Below, piece by piece: positions 35,648 to 45,333 of a stretch of DNA of 64,000 bases (positions are counted from its first letter, which is position 1; the number at the start of each line of letters is the position of its first letter). Made by a program: the position numbers and the translations under genes. Source of the DNA: Campylobacteraceae bacterium (GTDB taxonomy: Bacteria > Campylobacterota > Campylobacteria > Campylobacterales > Arcobacteraceae); assembly GCA_013215945.1 (NCBI GenBank), contig JABSOM010000001.1, forward strand, positions 248,001 to 312,000, in the 5' to 3' direction. The notes beneath the pieces were generated by a model. That model was not told the DNA's origin and searched no databases. It saw nothing but the letters and a program-made list of their open reading frames with translations.

Positions 35648-37621
35648 TTATTTTTTATATAAGGATTTCTGATTTTTAATTAAATCAACAACAACTTGCA
35701 TTTTCTGTAAATGTGGATGTAAAGCTTCAATTGCAAGTTTGGCTTCTTTGGAAGAAATATATGCCCCATAAAGTATTCTTTCTTTTCCTTTTACTTTAAA
35801 ATTGTAATAATTATCATCTAAATAATATCTTCTGATAAATTCTTTCATGCTAATATTTTTATTAACATTTAAAATAACTATGGTATAAAATTTTGATGAT
35901 TCATTCAAGAACTCAGTTTTTATTTCTAAAGGTAGAATCTCTTTTACTGAACTTAGAATTCTTAGATTATAATTTTGTTTTTTTTCTATTTTTTTATTTA
36001 TATTATTATCTTCCACTTTTTTTTCAAAAGAAAGAGGAATGACTTTTTTATTCACTTTAATTTTAAAAGAAGCAACTCTTTTTTTATCATTGTCTACTTC
36101 TAAATTATAAATATCTGTTAACATATCATCTAACATCATATTAACAGTACCATCTTTAGTAAAATCTTTTGCTCGATTAAGACTGTCTTGTGTGATACTA
36201 TCTATTTTTTCATCTGGTTTTTTTTCCTTTGAAAGCGAAGTATCGCTAGCATTCAAGTCATCATTTAATATTTCAATTAAATCATTTTCTTCATTGGAAT
36301 CACTTTTATACTCATCAAAACTAAGTACAATCTTTTCACATAAAGTATTTTGATGCTTTAGAATAGTTCTAGTTAATAAACCTAAATCTTTTAAAATTTG
36401 GTAGTAATTTTTAAAATGCAAAAATTCTTGTTCTATTAAATCATTTTTTGCTTTAAATACTTCTGCTTCTTGATTAACTAAATCTAGAAAAGTTCTAGTA
36501 CCACCTTCAAACTGCTGATGGTAAATTCCAAGTATTTCTTTGTTATATAAAATATAATTTTTCAAATATTTAATCTTATTTTTTATATTAAAGTAAATAA
36601 AATGTCTAAGAGCAGACTCTTTTTTAACTTTATTAGTAAGTGAATCTAATAAAATCTGAGCTTCATTTAAAAAGGTTTTTTCTTGTAGATATTTACTTTG
36701 ATCCCTAAAACCATTAAACAAATTGTAAGTTAATTGAATTTTAAAAGACAGTTCATCTTTTCTAGTATTCACTTTGTCCAAATCTTTATCAAACTCTTGT
36801 GTAATGTAAGCATTAATACTTGGCAAAAAGAGTCTGTTTTGTGAAAGTACGTTATTTTGTTTTCTAATCTTTGTTATTTGCTCCAAAATTTCTTTATTGT
36901 TAAAAAGTGCTTCTTTAATAAACGCTTCTTCTTTTAGAACAATTAAACTTTCATCAACAATTGGTCTGCAAATAAATTCATTTTTTATTTCTAAATTGGA
37001 GACTTCTTTTAACGTAAGGTTCAGGTTTTTTTGAGCTTCTACATCTTCATAATACCTTACATAAGAAGTAGCTAATTTTGATTCAACTTGTAATCTATCT
37101 AATTTCTCACCACTTACTTCTTCAGAATTGATTGCAATTTCTAAATAGTTTTCATGTACCCCTAAATTATGTTTAACCAAAATTAATTTTTCTTCATATT
37201 TAACTAAGTCCAAATATGTTTCAAGTGATGTTTGAATAATATTATCAATTAAAAAGTCATTCGCTAGTTTTTTGGAAAGATACAAATTCTTTTGCTCATC
37301 GTATCTGGCATCAGCTTTCCCACCATCATAAAGAAGTTGAGATACTTTTAAAATTACATTATGACCCTTTTGTGTTGAGTCTCTATTACTGTTTTGAGTT
37401 TTTTCCTCAATGTCTTTTTTTTCATAATAAGCATCAAGTGTTAAACTTGGTAAAAAAGAGGCACGTTCTTCGTCAATATAATATTTATTGGCTTGGGTAT
37501 TTTTATGAAAAGATTTTATTTCTGGATTTTCTTTAATGGTATTTTCTATCACATTTTTAAGACTAATGGCTTCTAGTAAAGAACAAAAGATAAAACCAAC
37601 AAATATAAGCTTTGTATACAT
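35648..37621 (-). CDS. TolC-family outer-membrane channel with C-terminal SPOR-like extension
   Basis: A 657-residue protein, about 200 residues longer than typical TolC. A signal peptide (KLIFVGFIFCSLLEA) precedes two outer-membrane efflux repeats, with motifs VLKVSQLLYDGGKADARYDEQK and LSFKIQLTYNLFNGFRDQSKYLQEK. The channel part ends near residue 420 (FLDLVNQEAEVFKAKNDLIEQEFLHFKNYYQILKDLGLL). A linker of about 100 acidic residues follows, then a terminal domain (FKVKGKERILYGAYISSKEAKLAIEALHPHLQKMQVVVDLIKNQ) with a SPOR-like pattern that could bind peptidoglycan. It heads the three-gene secretion operon. Confidence 0.9.
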   Translation of the reverse strand: MYTKLIFVGFIFCSLLEAISLKNVIENTIKENPEIKSFHKNTQANKYYIDEERASFLPSLTLDAYYEKKDIEEKTQNSNRDSTQKGHNVILKVSQLLYDGGKADARYDEQKNLYLSKKLANDFLIDNIIQTSLETYLDLVKYEEKLILVKHNLGVHENYLEIAINSEEVSGEKLDRLQVESKLATSYVRYYEDVEAQKNLNLTLKEVSNLEIKNEFICRPIVDESLIVLKEEAFIKEALFNNKEILEQITKIRKQNNVLSQNRLFLPSINAYITQEFDKDLDKVNTRKDELSFKIQLTYNLFNGFRDQSKYLQEKTFLNEAQILLDSLTNKVKKESALRHFIYFNIKNKIKYLKNYILYNKEILGIYHQQFEGGTRTFLDLVNQEAEVFKAKNDLIEQEFLHFKNYYQILKDLGLLTRTILKHQNTLCEKIVLSFDEYKSDSNEENDLIEILNDDLNASDTSLSKEKKPDEKIDSITQDSLNRAKDFTKDGTVNMMLDDMLTDIYNLEVDNDKKRVASFKIKVNKKVIPLSFEKKVEDNNINKKIEKKQNYNLRILSSVKEILPLEIKTEFLNESSKFYTIVILNVNKNISMKEFIRRYYLDDNYYNFKVKGKERILYGAYISSKEAKLAIEALHPHLQKMQVVVDLIKNQKSLYKK

Positions 37622-37970
37622 TCAGCATCCTATGAATTATGTCTTAATTATTTTAGCTAAACTCTTTTAAATTAATATAAGTTTTTATTATTATTTTTGT
37701 ATTTTGGCCTTAGTAAGATAATTTATTTATTATTTTTACTTAATTTCTTGATGACTATTCTACACTTAAAAAACTATCTTTGCATTTTGACTAATAAATA
37801 CGTTTTTAATATGAAATTTTAAAGAAGAGATCTTTTGTATTAATAAAAGTTTTTACTCTATGAATTATGAAAGAAAGAGGAAGAAAAAACATGAATTTTA
37901 TTTACTTATAATTTTACGTATTTAAATATTAGATTGAATCAATAGTTGATACTTATAAGGAAAATATTTT
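37622..37970. other. Gene-free AT-rich stretch upstream of the secretion operon
   Basis: About 350 bases between the TolC start and the fusA terminator. It contains no reading frame that I can support and no RNA gene I recognise. It is very A/T-rich, so promoter-like hexamers are too frequent to pick one; the secretion operon promoter should lie here. Confidence 0.5.
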
Positions 37971-38007
37971 GTAAAAAAAAACCTCAATACTTAGAGTATT
38001 GAGGTTT
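37971..38007 (-). terminator. Strong Rho-independent terminator of the str operon
   Basis: 13-bp perfect stem AAACCTCAATACT/AGTATTGAGGTTT with a 3-base loop (37979-38007), followed on the minus strand by a run of about nine T. It lies about 140 bases after the fusA stop codon and ends the rpsL-rpsG-fusA transcript. Confidence 0.9.
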
Positions 38008-38022
38008 ATAATCGAAATTGAT

Positions 38023-38150
38023 GAGAGAAGTAATTATTACTTCCCTCGGACCTTTCTATATAATTATGAAATCTGCGATTTCAATTATATTAAAGAAAGC
38101 TCGTTAATCAGGATAAGAGTGAGATTACTCACTCTTATAATTCCTGATTA
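38023..38150 (-). other. Series of hairpins in the fusA 3' untranslated region
   Basis: Three inverted repeats precede the terminator: 38105-38150 (TAATCAGGA and TAAGAGTGAG arms, overlapping the fusA stop), 38052-38099 (CTTTCT through GAAATC pairing with GATTTC through AGAAAG around TGC) and 38023-38047 (GAGAGAAGTAAT/ATTACTTCCCTC). Together with the terminator they would make the whole 3' region structured RNA. Confidence 0.7.
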
Positions 38151-40256
38151 ACCATTTCTCTTTTTAATGATCTCATCAGATACATTTCTTGGAACTTCAG
38201 CATAATTATCAAATACCATAGAATAAGTTGCACGTCCTTGAGACATAGATCTTAAATCTGTAGAGTATCCAAACATTTCAGCCAAAGGAACCATTGCAAC
38301 AACTAATTTGATACCAGCTCTGTCATCCATAGACTGAACTTGTCCTCTTCTTTTGTTACAATCGCCAATAACATCACCCATATAATCTTCAGGAGTTTCA
38401 ATTTCTACTCTCATCATAGGTTCTAAAATAACAGGACCTGCAGCATCAGATCTACAACCCTTTTTAAATCCCATAGAAGCAGCTAATTTAAACGCCATTT
38501 CAGATGAATCTACATCATGGTAAGAACCATCATATAATGCAACTTGAATGTTAACCATTGGGTAACCAGCTAGAATTCCACCAGCCATTGCTTCTTGACA
38601 ACCTTTATCAACAGCAGGAATATATTCTTTTGGAACAGATCCACCTTTAATGTTGTTTTTAAAGATATAGTTTTCTTCACTATCTGAAGGTAATGGAGTA
38701 AGTTCTAAATATACGTGACCGTATTGACCTTTACCACCAGATTGTTTAGCATATTTGTACTCAACTTTAGTTGCATTTTTAATAGTTTCTCTATAAGCAA
38801 CTTGAGGCGCACCAACTTCTGCTTCAACAGCGAATTCTCTTTTCATTCTATCAACAAGGATTTCTAAGTGAAGCTCACCCATTCCTGAAATAATAGTTTG
38901 ACCAGATTCTTCATCTGTTTTAACTCTAAAAGAAGGATCTTCTTGAGCTAGTTTTCCTAAAGCAACACCCATTTTTTCTTGATCTGCTTTAGTTTTAGGC
39001 TCAACTGCAACAGATATAACTGGTTCAGGAAAGTCCATTTTTTCTAAAATAACTGGATCTTTTTCAGATGCCAAAGTATCACCAGTAATTGTTGATTTTA
39101 ATCCAACTACAGCTCCTATTTCACCAGCATATAATTCAGAAACTTCTTCTCTTTTATTTGCATGCATTTTAAGAAGTCTACCAATTCTTTCTTTTTTCAT
39201 TTTTGTTGAATTAAGAACGTAAGTACCAGATTTTAAAACACCTCTATAAATTCTAGCAAATGTCAATTGTCCAACAAAAGGATCTGTCATAATTTTAAAA
39301 GCTAAAGCAGCAACTTCACCCTCATCAGATGATTCAACAATAACAGGTTCGCCGTCTTGAGTTTCACCTTTAATATCTTCAACTTCTACAGGAGAAGGTA
39401 AATATCTACAAACAGCGTCAAGTAACGTTTGAACACCTTTGTTTTTAAATGCAGTTCCACAAATCATAGGAGTAATGTTCATTGCTAAACAACCCTTTTT
39501 AATCGCAGCCATGATTTCGTCATTAGTAATTTCTTCACCTTCAAGGTATTTCATTTCTAAATCTTCATCTTGTTCTGCAGCAGCTTCAACTAATTTTTCT
39601 CTGTATTCGTTAGCTTTATCAACTAAATTAGCAGGAATTTCTTCTACGTGGTAGTTAGAACCCATTTCTGCATCTAAATCCCAAACAATTGCTTTCATTT
39701 GAACTAAATCAATAACACCAGCAAAGTTTTCTTCAGCTCCAATAGGAATTTGAATAGGCACAGGATTAGCTTTAAGTCTTTCAGCTACTTGTGATTCAAC
39801 AGAGAAGAAATCAGCACCAGTTCTGTCCATTTTATTTACAAAAATGATTCTTGGAACTCTGTATTTATTTGCTTGTCTCCAAACAGTCTCAGATTGTGGT
39901 TGAACCCCACCAACTGAACAGAATACTGCAACAGCACCATCAAGAACTCTCATAGATCTCTCAACTTCAATTGTGAAGTCAACGTGACCTGGAGTATCAA
40001 TGATATTAATCATAGTATCCGTACCATCTACTGGGTTTTTCCAGTGACAAGTTGTAGCAGCAGAAGTAATTGTAATACCTCTTTCTTGCTCTTGTTCCAT
40101 CCAATCCATTGTAGCAGCACCATCGTGAACTTCACCGATTTTATGCTCAACACCTGTATAGAATAAAATTCTTTCAGTTGTAGTAGTTTTCCCTGCATCA
40201 ATATGAGCAGCGATTCCTATGTTTCTAACTTGGTGTAGTGGTGTAACTCTTGCCAT
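38148..40256 (-). CDS. fusA: Elongation factor G
   Basis: A 702-residue translational GTPase. G1 is [20 protein letters not shown]2/G3 includes [11 protein letters not shown] and [23 protein letters not shown], and G4 is [13 protein letters not shown]-terminal domains IV-V include [19 protein letters not shown] and [33 protein letters not shown]. It drives ribosomal translocation and recycling. It follows rpsG by 9 bases. The usual next gene, tuf, is not present; structured sequence and a terminator follow. Confidence 0.99.
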   Translation of the reverse strand: MARVTPLHQVRNIGIAAHIDAGKTTTTERILFYTGVEHKIGEVHDGAATMDWMEQEQERGITITSAATTCHWKNPVDGTDTMINIIDTPGHVDFTIEVERSMRVLDGAVAVFCSVGGVQPQSETVWRQANKYRVPRIIFVNKMDRTGADFFSVESQVAERLKANPVPIQIPIGAEENFAGVIDLVQMKAIVWDLDAEMGSNYHVEEIPANLVDKANEYREKLVEAAAEQDEDLEMKYLEGEEITNDEIMAAIKKGCLAMNITPMICGTAFKNKGVQTLLDAVCRYLPSPVEVEDIKGETQDGEPVIVESSDEGEVAALAFKIMTDPFVGQLTFARIYRGVLKSGTYVLNSTKMKKERIGRLLKMHANKREEVSELYAGEIGAVVGLKSTITGDTLASEKDPVILEKMDFPEPVISVAVEPKTKADQEKMGVALGKLAQEDPSFRVKTDEESGQTIISGMGELHLEILVDRMKREFAVEAEVGAPQVAYRETIKNATKVEYKYAKQSGGKGQYGHVYLELTPLPSDSEENYIFKNNIKGGSVPKEYIPAVDKGCQEAMAGGILAGYPMVNIQVALYDGSYHDVDSSEMAFKLAASMGFKKGCRSDAAGPVILEPMMRVEIETPEDYMGDVIGDCNKRRGQVQSMDDRAGIKLVVAMVPLAEMFGYSTDLRSMSQGRATYSMVFDNYAEVPRNVSDEIIKKRNG

Positions 40257-40265
40257 ATTAAATTC

Positions 40266-40745
<480 letters not shown>

Positions 40746-41123
40746 CTACTTTTTTTTCGGTTTTTTAGTACCGTATTTTGATCTTGCAACAGTTCTTCCG
40801 GCAACACCAGCAGTATCTAAAGCACCACGAACAATGTGATATTTAACACCAGGTAAATCTTTAACTCTACCTCCACGAACTAAAACAATTGAATGCTCTT
40901 GAAGGTTATGACCTTCTCCACCGATATATGAAATAACTTCAAAACCTGAAGTCAATCTAACTTTTGCAACTTTTCTTAAAGCCGAGTTAGGTTTTTTTGG
41001 TGTAGTAGTATAAACTCTAGTACAAACCCCTCTTCTTTGTGGACAACTTTCTAAAGCTGGCGATTTAGATTTTTTAACAATCTTTTTTCGCTCTTTTCTA
41101 ATCAATTGATTAATAGTAGGCAT
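40746..41123 (-). CDS. rpsL: 30S ribosomal protein S12
   Basis: A 125-residue protein with the S12 core [81 protein letters not shown]. The Lys in [12 protein letters not shown] is the wild-type residue associated with streptomycin sensitivity. It lies at the decoding centre and is the first gene of the str operon. Confidence 0.99.
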   Translation of the reverse strand: MPTINQLIRKERKKIVKKSKSPALESCPQRRGVCTRVYTTTPKKPNSALRKVAKVRLTSGFEVISYIGGEGHNLQEHSIVLVRGGRVKDLPGVKYHIVRGALDTAGVAGRTVARSKYGTKKPKKK

Positions 41124-41197
41124 ATTTTCCCTTTTAATTAATAGGACAGATGACAGTAATATATTATATATGTAATGTTCTCTATTCTATTCTTGGT

Positions 41198-41317
41198 TTG
41201 AACAATTCAAGCAATGTTCAAGCTTCTCGTTGACTTTGACATATACCCATGTATAATCAAAACGATACTACCATTCTAGAGAAACGTAGTGTTTTCTAAA
41301 AAAGTAAATGGATTATA
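41198..41317 (-). promoter_or_regulatory. Candidate str operon promoter region
   Basis: On the minus strand TATAAT occurs at 41312-41317 in the context TTGGGTATAATCC, about 190 bases before rpsL. Between it and rpsL lies the inverted repeat TTGAACA/TGTTCAA (41198-41221). The remaining intergenic sequence holds no supportable gene. Confidence 0.4.
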
Positions 41318-41403
41318 CCCAAGGAAAACTTAATCTTTTATTTATATCTTAAGTTATCCTGAACGTATAGTAAAATCTCTTTATTTATAGTCTTAATATC
41401 AAT

Positions 41404-42360
41404 TCATTTTATTATTGTAGAATTATCCAAGAGTTCAAAAGGAAAAAGAATTTTAAGTTTTTTCATTATGCGTGCATTTATATACACTTTCCCTTTTTTA
41501 TTTTCACTTATTTTTATTAAAGAAAGTTTTTTGCCATTTAAAATTTCAATAGCTTGAATAGCTGCCCACTCTCCATACTCTTTTGGATTTTTTGAATAAA
41601 CAATAAGAGAAATTTGTGTATTACCCTTATCCCAAGATGCAGTAATAATTTTTGTATTTTTAAGTACAAAAGCAGCAATATCCTTATTTTTTTTTGTATT
41701 ACTGAAAGTATTTAATCCCAATAATAAAATATCAGAAGTCTCTTGAATCTTAAGGAAAGCATCTTTCCATTCTTCTTTAGAATTAATAAAGTATTTCTGT
41801 ATTTTTACTCCCAGTTTTTTTTCAAAAGATAAAGATGTTTTTTGGGAGGTTAAGGTATTGTCATTTAAATAAGCAATTCTGCTTCCTTTTGAATATTGTT
41901 TTAATAAAGAGATCAAAGGTTTTATTAAAGTAACTTCAACTTGTCCAGTAACATTTTCATAAGGAAACCCATACTCTTTTGCACTTTCATTTACTCCAAT
42001 AAATAAAAAAGGCAGCTTCGAATTTTTATAATAAGGCACAATTAAATATTTTGATGCATTGTCTTCCGCTGCGATTACAAGGTCTGGTTGATACTTTTCA
42101 ATAACTCTTTTTGCTTTAATCGCTGCATTTTGTTTAAAATCTTCACTTTTATTTCTTTTGGTATCCATTCTAATAATTTTTAAATCAAAATTTATCTTAG
42201 CTTTGTTTAATGTATTTATAAAGGTCGTAATTATATCGTTACTAGCACCATAGTTTAGGTGATAGGAATCAATATACAGAATTCGTTTTTTTTCTAAAAT
42301 AGCTGAAAACAATAAGGATTGAAAAAGTACCAATATTAAAAAGGCGCAAATTGTTTTCAT
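41404..42360 (-). CDS. Periplasmic substrate-binding protein (ABC_sub_bind type)
   Basis: A 318-residue protein with a signal peptide (FLILVLFQSLLFSA) and a type I periplasmic-binding fold. Motifs: KKRILYIDSYHLNYGASNDIITTF at the start, KYQPDLVIAAEDNASKYLIVPYYKNSKLPFLFIGVNES and GYPYENVTGQVEVTLIKPLISLLKQYSKGSRIAYLND in the middle (here GFPYENV). Such proteins occur alone or fused to sensor kinases. AAAGGAAGT precedes the ATG. No permease or ATPase is nearby, so it may act as a sensor component instead of a transporter part; this is inference. Confidence 0.82.
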   Translation of the reverse strand: MKTICAFLILVLFQSLLFSAILEKKRILYIDSYHLNYGASNDIITTFINTLNKAKINFDLKIIRMDTKRNKSEDFKQNAAIKAKRVIEKYQPDLVIAAEDNASKYLIVPYYKNSKLPFLFIGVNESAKEYGFPYENVTGQVEVTLIKPLISLLKQYSKGSRIAYLNDNTLTSQKTSLSFEKKLGVKIQKYFINSKEEWKDAFLKIQETSDILLLGLNTFSNTKKNKDIAAFVLKNTKIITASWDKGNTQISLIVYSKNPKEYGEWAAIQAIEILNGKKLSLIKISENKKGKVYINARIMKKLKILFPFELLDNSTIIK

Positions 42361-42503
42361 AGCACTTCCTTTACTGTAATAACAATTATTATTTGTATTT
42401 TACTTAAGTATTTTATCTTTACTTCTTATTCTTTTTACTTAGAACTTATACTTAACTTACGCTTTTAATTTATACTGTCACATAATAAAAATAAGGATTT
42501 AAA

Positions 42504-42752
42504 ATGAAATTAGGAAAAAGTTTAGCAGTAGTAATGTTATTAGCAGCCATTGGATTATATGCAGCAGGTACAAAAAAGAGTATAAATGAGTTAGTTGAAA
42601 GTATTAATAATACAAAAAATAAACAAGAAAAAAGTATCTTGTTACAAGATCTTCAAAATAAATTAGTGAATATGAGTGTAAGTAAAAGAAAAGAAGCTCA
42701 AAAAGTCATAAAAGAAAAATTAATTTTAATTCAAATTCCAGCTCAATCGTAA
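42504..42752 (+). CDS. Small exported helical protein (paralogue of the one at 44461)
   Basis: An 82-residue protein with a signal peptide (SLAVVMLLAAIGLYAAG, cleavage near residue 22) and a charged helical mature part of about 60 residues. AAGGATTT precedes the ATG. The segment SINELVESINNTKNKQEK onward aligns without gaps to the small protein encoded at 44461-44703: about 15 identities in 47 positions, including I..L, KN, L..L..KL and VI.EK. Function unknown; it lies on the opposite strand, convergent with the adjacent sensor kinase gene. Confidence 0.75.
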   Translation: MKLGKSLAVVMLLAAIGLYAAGTKKSINELVESINNTKNKQEKSILLQDLQNKLVNMSVSKRKEAQKVIKEKLILIQIPAQS

Positions 42753-42766
42753 AATCAATCAACTGA

Positions 42767-42804
42767 AAAAAGAATCACTTGTATTTATGCAAGTAATTCT
42801 TTTT
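42767..42804. terminator. Bidirectional terminator
   Basis: AAAAAGAATCACTTG (42767-42781) pairs with CAAGTAATTCTTTTT (42790-42804) with one mismatch; A run on one side and T run on the other. It separates the small exported protein gene from the convergent histidine kinase gene. Confidence 0.85.
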
Positions 42805-43840
42805 AAAATAAAAGTTCTACTTTTGTGCCACTGTTTATTTCACTACTTATCAAAATACGTATCTTTAAGATAGCACATAACTGTTTTACAATGCTCATTC
42901 CAATTCCAAGTCCTGTTTCATTCTCTTTATAATAACGTTCAAAAACTTTTTTTACATTTTTAATTCCAATACCACTGTCTTGTATTGATATTTTATTTTC
43001 TTCTATTAAAATGTGCACTTCTCCATTTTTAACATTATACTTGCAGGCATTACTTATAATATTATCAAATATCCTCTGCATTGCTATTTTGTTACTTTGT
43101 ATAATTAACTCACTTGTATTGTATTTAATTTGTATCTTTATTTTAGGATAAAGTTTTTCAAAAAGGCTGACTTTTTCTTTTATAATATCGTCCAAGTTAA
43201 CCTGCTCATTTTTATCAATACTATGGGGACTTATAAACTCTAGGTTTTTATATAAAGAAGCTATTGTTTTAGCAGCCAATTCAATACGCTCTATTTCCTC
43301 AAAATCACCCCGCCTTTTTAATAGTTTTGCATTTAATAAAATAGATGTTGCAGGTGTATTTAAATCATGAATCAAGTCTTTTAAAAATTCTTCCAAAAAA
43401 GACAAGGCTTCTTTCATTGGTTTCATTGAATAATAAGCAAAAGCCATTGAAAAAAACAATAAAGAAGAAAATAAAAGCAAAGAAAACTTAATCATTTTTA
43501 TAAAAAAAACAGAATGTTTTTTTTCAAGATTTTTCTGTTCATAAATCACTTTTAATAAATAAGGTGCAGCTGTTGACATTTTAAAATAAGCACAAAGTCC
43601 TTCTTTACAATGATAAATTTTAAACAGTTTTTTATCTTCTTTGTTTTCAATAACATCCAATATAAAGTGTTTTGATTTAAAATCAAAGGTATAATCCTTC
43701 ATTTGATATAAAATATTCTCTTCCATATCTTTGATTTTGTCTTCATAATACATATAAAGAACAAGAGATGCAAATAAACTTAGGGGAATAAAAAAAAGTA
43801 AGGTAGTGGTTAAAAAAGATTTACGTTCATATTTCTTCAA
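42803..43840 (-). CDS. Sensor histidine kinase of a two-component system
   Basis: A 345-residue kinase with membrane segments at about 10-31 and 112-136 and a short periplasmic domain between them that holds two Cys (C78 and C83, in YHCKEGLCAYF). The H-box is LKDLIHDLNTPATSILLNAKLL with His158. The ATPase has N-box FDNIISNACKYNV, G1 DSGIGIK and G2 GLGIGMSIVKQLC. Translation starts at a TTG (no in-frame ATG before residue 30) preceded by AGGG, overlapping the response regulator gene by 14 bases. The periplasmic part is well placed to sense an exported protein. Confidence 0.92.
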   Translation of the reverse strand: MKKYERKSFLTTTLLFFIPLSLFASLVLYMYYEDKIKDMEENILYQMKDYTFDFKSKHFILDVIENKEDKKLFKIYHCKEGLCAYFKMSTAAPYLLKVIYEQKNLEKKHSVFFIKMIKFSLLLFSSLLFFSMAFAYYSMKPMKEALSFLEEFLKDLIHDLNTPATSILLNAKLLKRRGDFEEIERIELAAKTIASLYKNLEFISPHSIDKNEQVNLDDIIKEKVSLFEKLYPKIKIQIKYNTSELIIQSNKIAMQRIFDNIISNACKYNVKNGEVHILIEENKISIQDSGIGIKNVKKVFERYYKENETGLGIGMSIVKQLCAILKIRILISSEINSGTKVELLF

Positions 43841-44459
43841 GTCTGTACCCTATTCCTTTTGTATTAGTGATATCTAAATTCAACACTTTTTTTAATTTAC
43901 TAATAAGTACTCTTAAGCCTGCATCACTTGGTTTATTCATATAATCAAAAAAATCACTCTTAGCTATTGTTAAATTCTTGTTTTTAAGAAGTAAAGCAAA
44001 AATATCCTTCTCAACTTGCCCTAAGGTCACTTCAACATTGTTTTTAAACACTCTGTTTTCTAATAAATCAAAAGATATCTCTTTATATACAAGAAAAGGA
44101 TTTTTACGTTTTAATACCGCTTTTATGCGCATAAGAAACTCATCCATATCAAAAGGCTTTTTTATATAATCATCACAACCACAATTAAAACCCTGCAAAA
44201 CTGCTTTCATATCAATTAGCGCCGTAAGGAAAAAAGTAGGGGTATTATCATTGGCTTGCCTTAATAATTTAAGTGTATCCATACCGTTAAGTAAAGGTAC
44301 ATTAATATCAAATAAATACAAATCATACTTATGTAAAAAAGTGAATTCCAGCACTTCTTGCCCATCATTTGCTAAGGTAACATCATAATTTTCTTCTTCT
44401 AAAATTTGAACAATAGTTGCACTAAGAATTGCATCATCTTCTAAAAGCAATATTTTCAT
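43827..44459 (-). CDS. OmpR-family response regulator
   Basis: A receiver domain (MKILLLEDDAILSATIVQIL, phospho-acceptor in YDLYLFDINVPLLNGMDTLKLL, Lys in DDYIKKPFDMDEFLMRIKAVL) joined to a winged-helix DNA-binding domain (VEVTLGQVEKDIFALLLKN to LRVLISKLKKVL and TKGIGYRLEEI). I place the start at the ATG at 44459, one base after the stop codon of the small exported protein gene; a GTG three codons upstream is possible. It is co-transcribed with the kinase. Confidence 0.93.
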   Translation of the reverse strand: MKILLLEDDAILSATIVQILEEENYDVTLANDGQEVLEFTFLHKYDLYLFDINVPLLNGMDTLKLLRQANDNTPTFFLTALIDMKAVLQGFNCGCDDYIKKPFDMDEFLMRIKAVLKRKNPFLVYKEISFDLLENRVFKNNVEVTLGQVEKDIFALLLKNKNLTIAKSDFFDYMNKPSDAGLRVLISKLKKVLNLDITNTKGIGYRLEEI

Positions 44460-44460
44460 T

Positions 44461-44703
44461 TTATTCACTTCTTTTTTCTTTGAATATATATAAGGGGAGT
44501 TTTCTTTTTTCTCTGATTACAGCAGCAGCAAGTTCTTTTGCTTCTTTATTGGCTTTTGCTAATTTTATTTTTAATTGCTCAAGGAATTGTTCTTTTTTAT
44601 TTGTATTTTTTTCTTGTACTACTTTCTCTGCTAAAGAATCAATATCAAGATTCATAGCAAATATTGCACTTATAAAAAAGAGCGAAAAAACAATTATTTT
44701 CAT
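44461..44703 (-). CDS. Small exported helical protein upstream of the two-component system
   Basis: An 80-residue protein with a signal peptide (IIVFSLFFISAIFA, cleavage near residue 16) and a Lys/Glu/Ala-rich helical mature part (LDIDSLAEKVVQEKNTNKKEQ...). Without gaps it aligns with the small protein encoded at 42504-42752. It sits between a lipoprotein gene (gap 1 base) and the response regulator (gap 1 base), so it is surely part of that operon. Function is unknown. A periplasmic ligand or modulator for the kinase is a reasonable idea but unproven. Confidence 0.78.
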   Translation of the reverse strand: MKIIVFSLFFISAIFAMNLDIDSLAEKVVQEKNTNKKEQFLEQLKIKLAKANKEAKELAAAVIREKRKLPLYIFKEKRSE

Positions 44704-44704
44704 A

Positions 44705-45124
44705 CTACTTACCTAAACTGATTTTATTTTCTATTACAATAAGAGGCAAAAACTTAAAAGATCCAAGATCACATTTATTTTTTACGGCCAAAGTGAAATA
44801 TTTTTCATAAGAAGTATTTGCTTTATTAATATTCTTAGCAAAAATACCAGAAGAATTATTTTTCACTAAAAACAACTGGGCTTTCGCACCCAAAAAATCA
44901 TTTTTTTTAAAATATGCTTGATTAAATTCATTCTTAATATAAGAAGATGCATGTTTCATAGAAAAAATATAGTTTTTGCAATTTTTATCTACTTTTTTCT
45001 CCACAATAATTTTTTCGCTCTTTGTTTTTGTATTCTTTAAAGTAATGTTTTCTTTTTTATTAGCACAGCCTGTTATAAACACAAGAGAAAATAAACTTAT
45101 CACAATAATTTTAATGAGTGACAT
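44705..45124 (-). CDS. Small lipoprotein heading the two-component operon
   Basis: From the ATG at 45124 (AAAAAGGTAC upstream) the product has a lipoprotein signal peptide MSLIKIIVISLFSLVFITGCANKKEN with lipobox ITGC, giving a mature lipoprotein of about 120 residues. The longer frame adds nine basic residues and lacks a ribosome binding site. The mature part holds two further Cys (DKNCKNYIF and NKCDLGSF), which might form a disulfide. No family recognised. Position suggests a role with the small exported protein and kinase downstream. Confidence 0.72.
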   Translation of the reverse strand: MSLIKIIVISLFSLVFITGCANKKENITLKNTKTKSEKIIVEKKVDKNCKNYIFSMKHASSYIKNEFNQAYFKKNDFLGAKAQLFLVKNNSSGIFAKNINKANTSYEKYFTLAVKNKCDLGSFKFLPLIVIENKISLGK

Positions 45125-45333
45125 TTTTTTGTACCTTTTTATAAAAATCATAAATAATGAGAATAATTATACAAATAAAGTACTTTATTTTATGTAAAAC
45201 CAGCAGAAAGAAAAATTTTTAAAGAATTAAAAAATGATTTTTACACTTTTCAAAACTTCTAATAAAAAAAGACATTGTGCATAATAATGTATTTACTGCT
45301 ATTATAAAAATATTAAAATATTTAGGAGATTAT

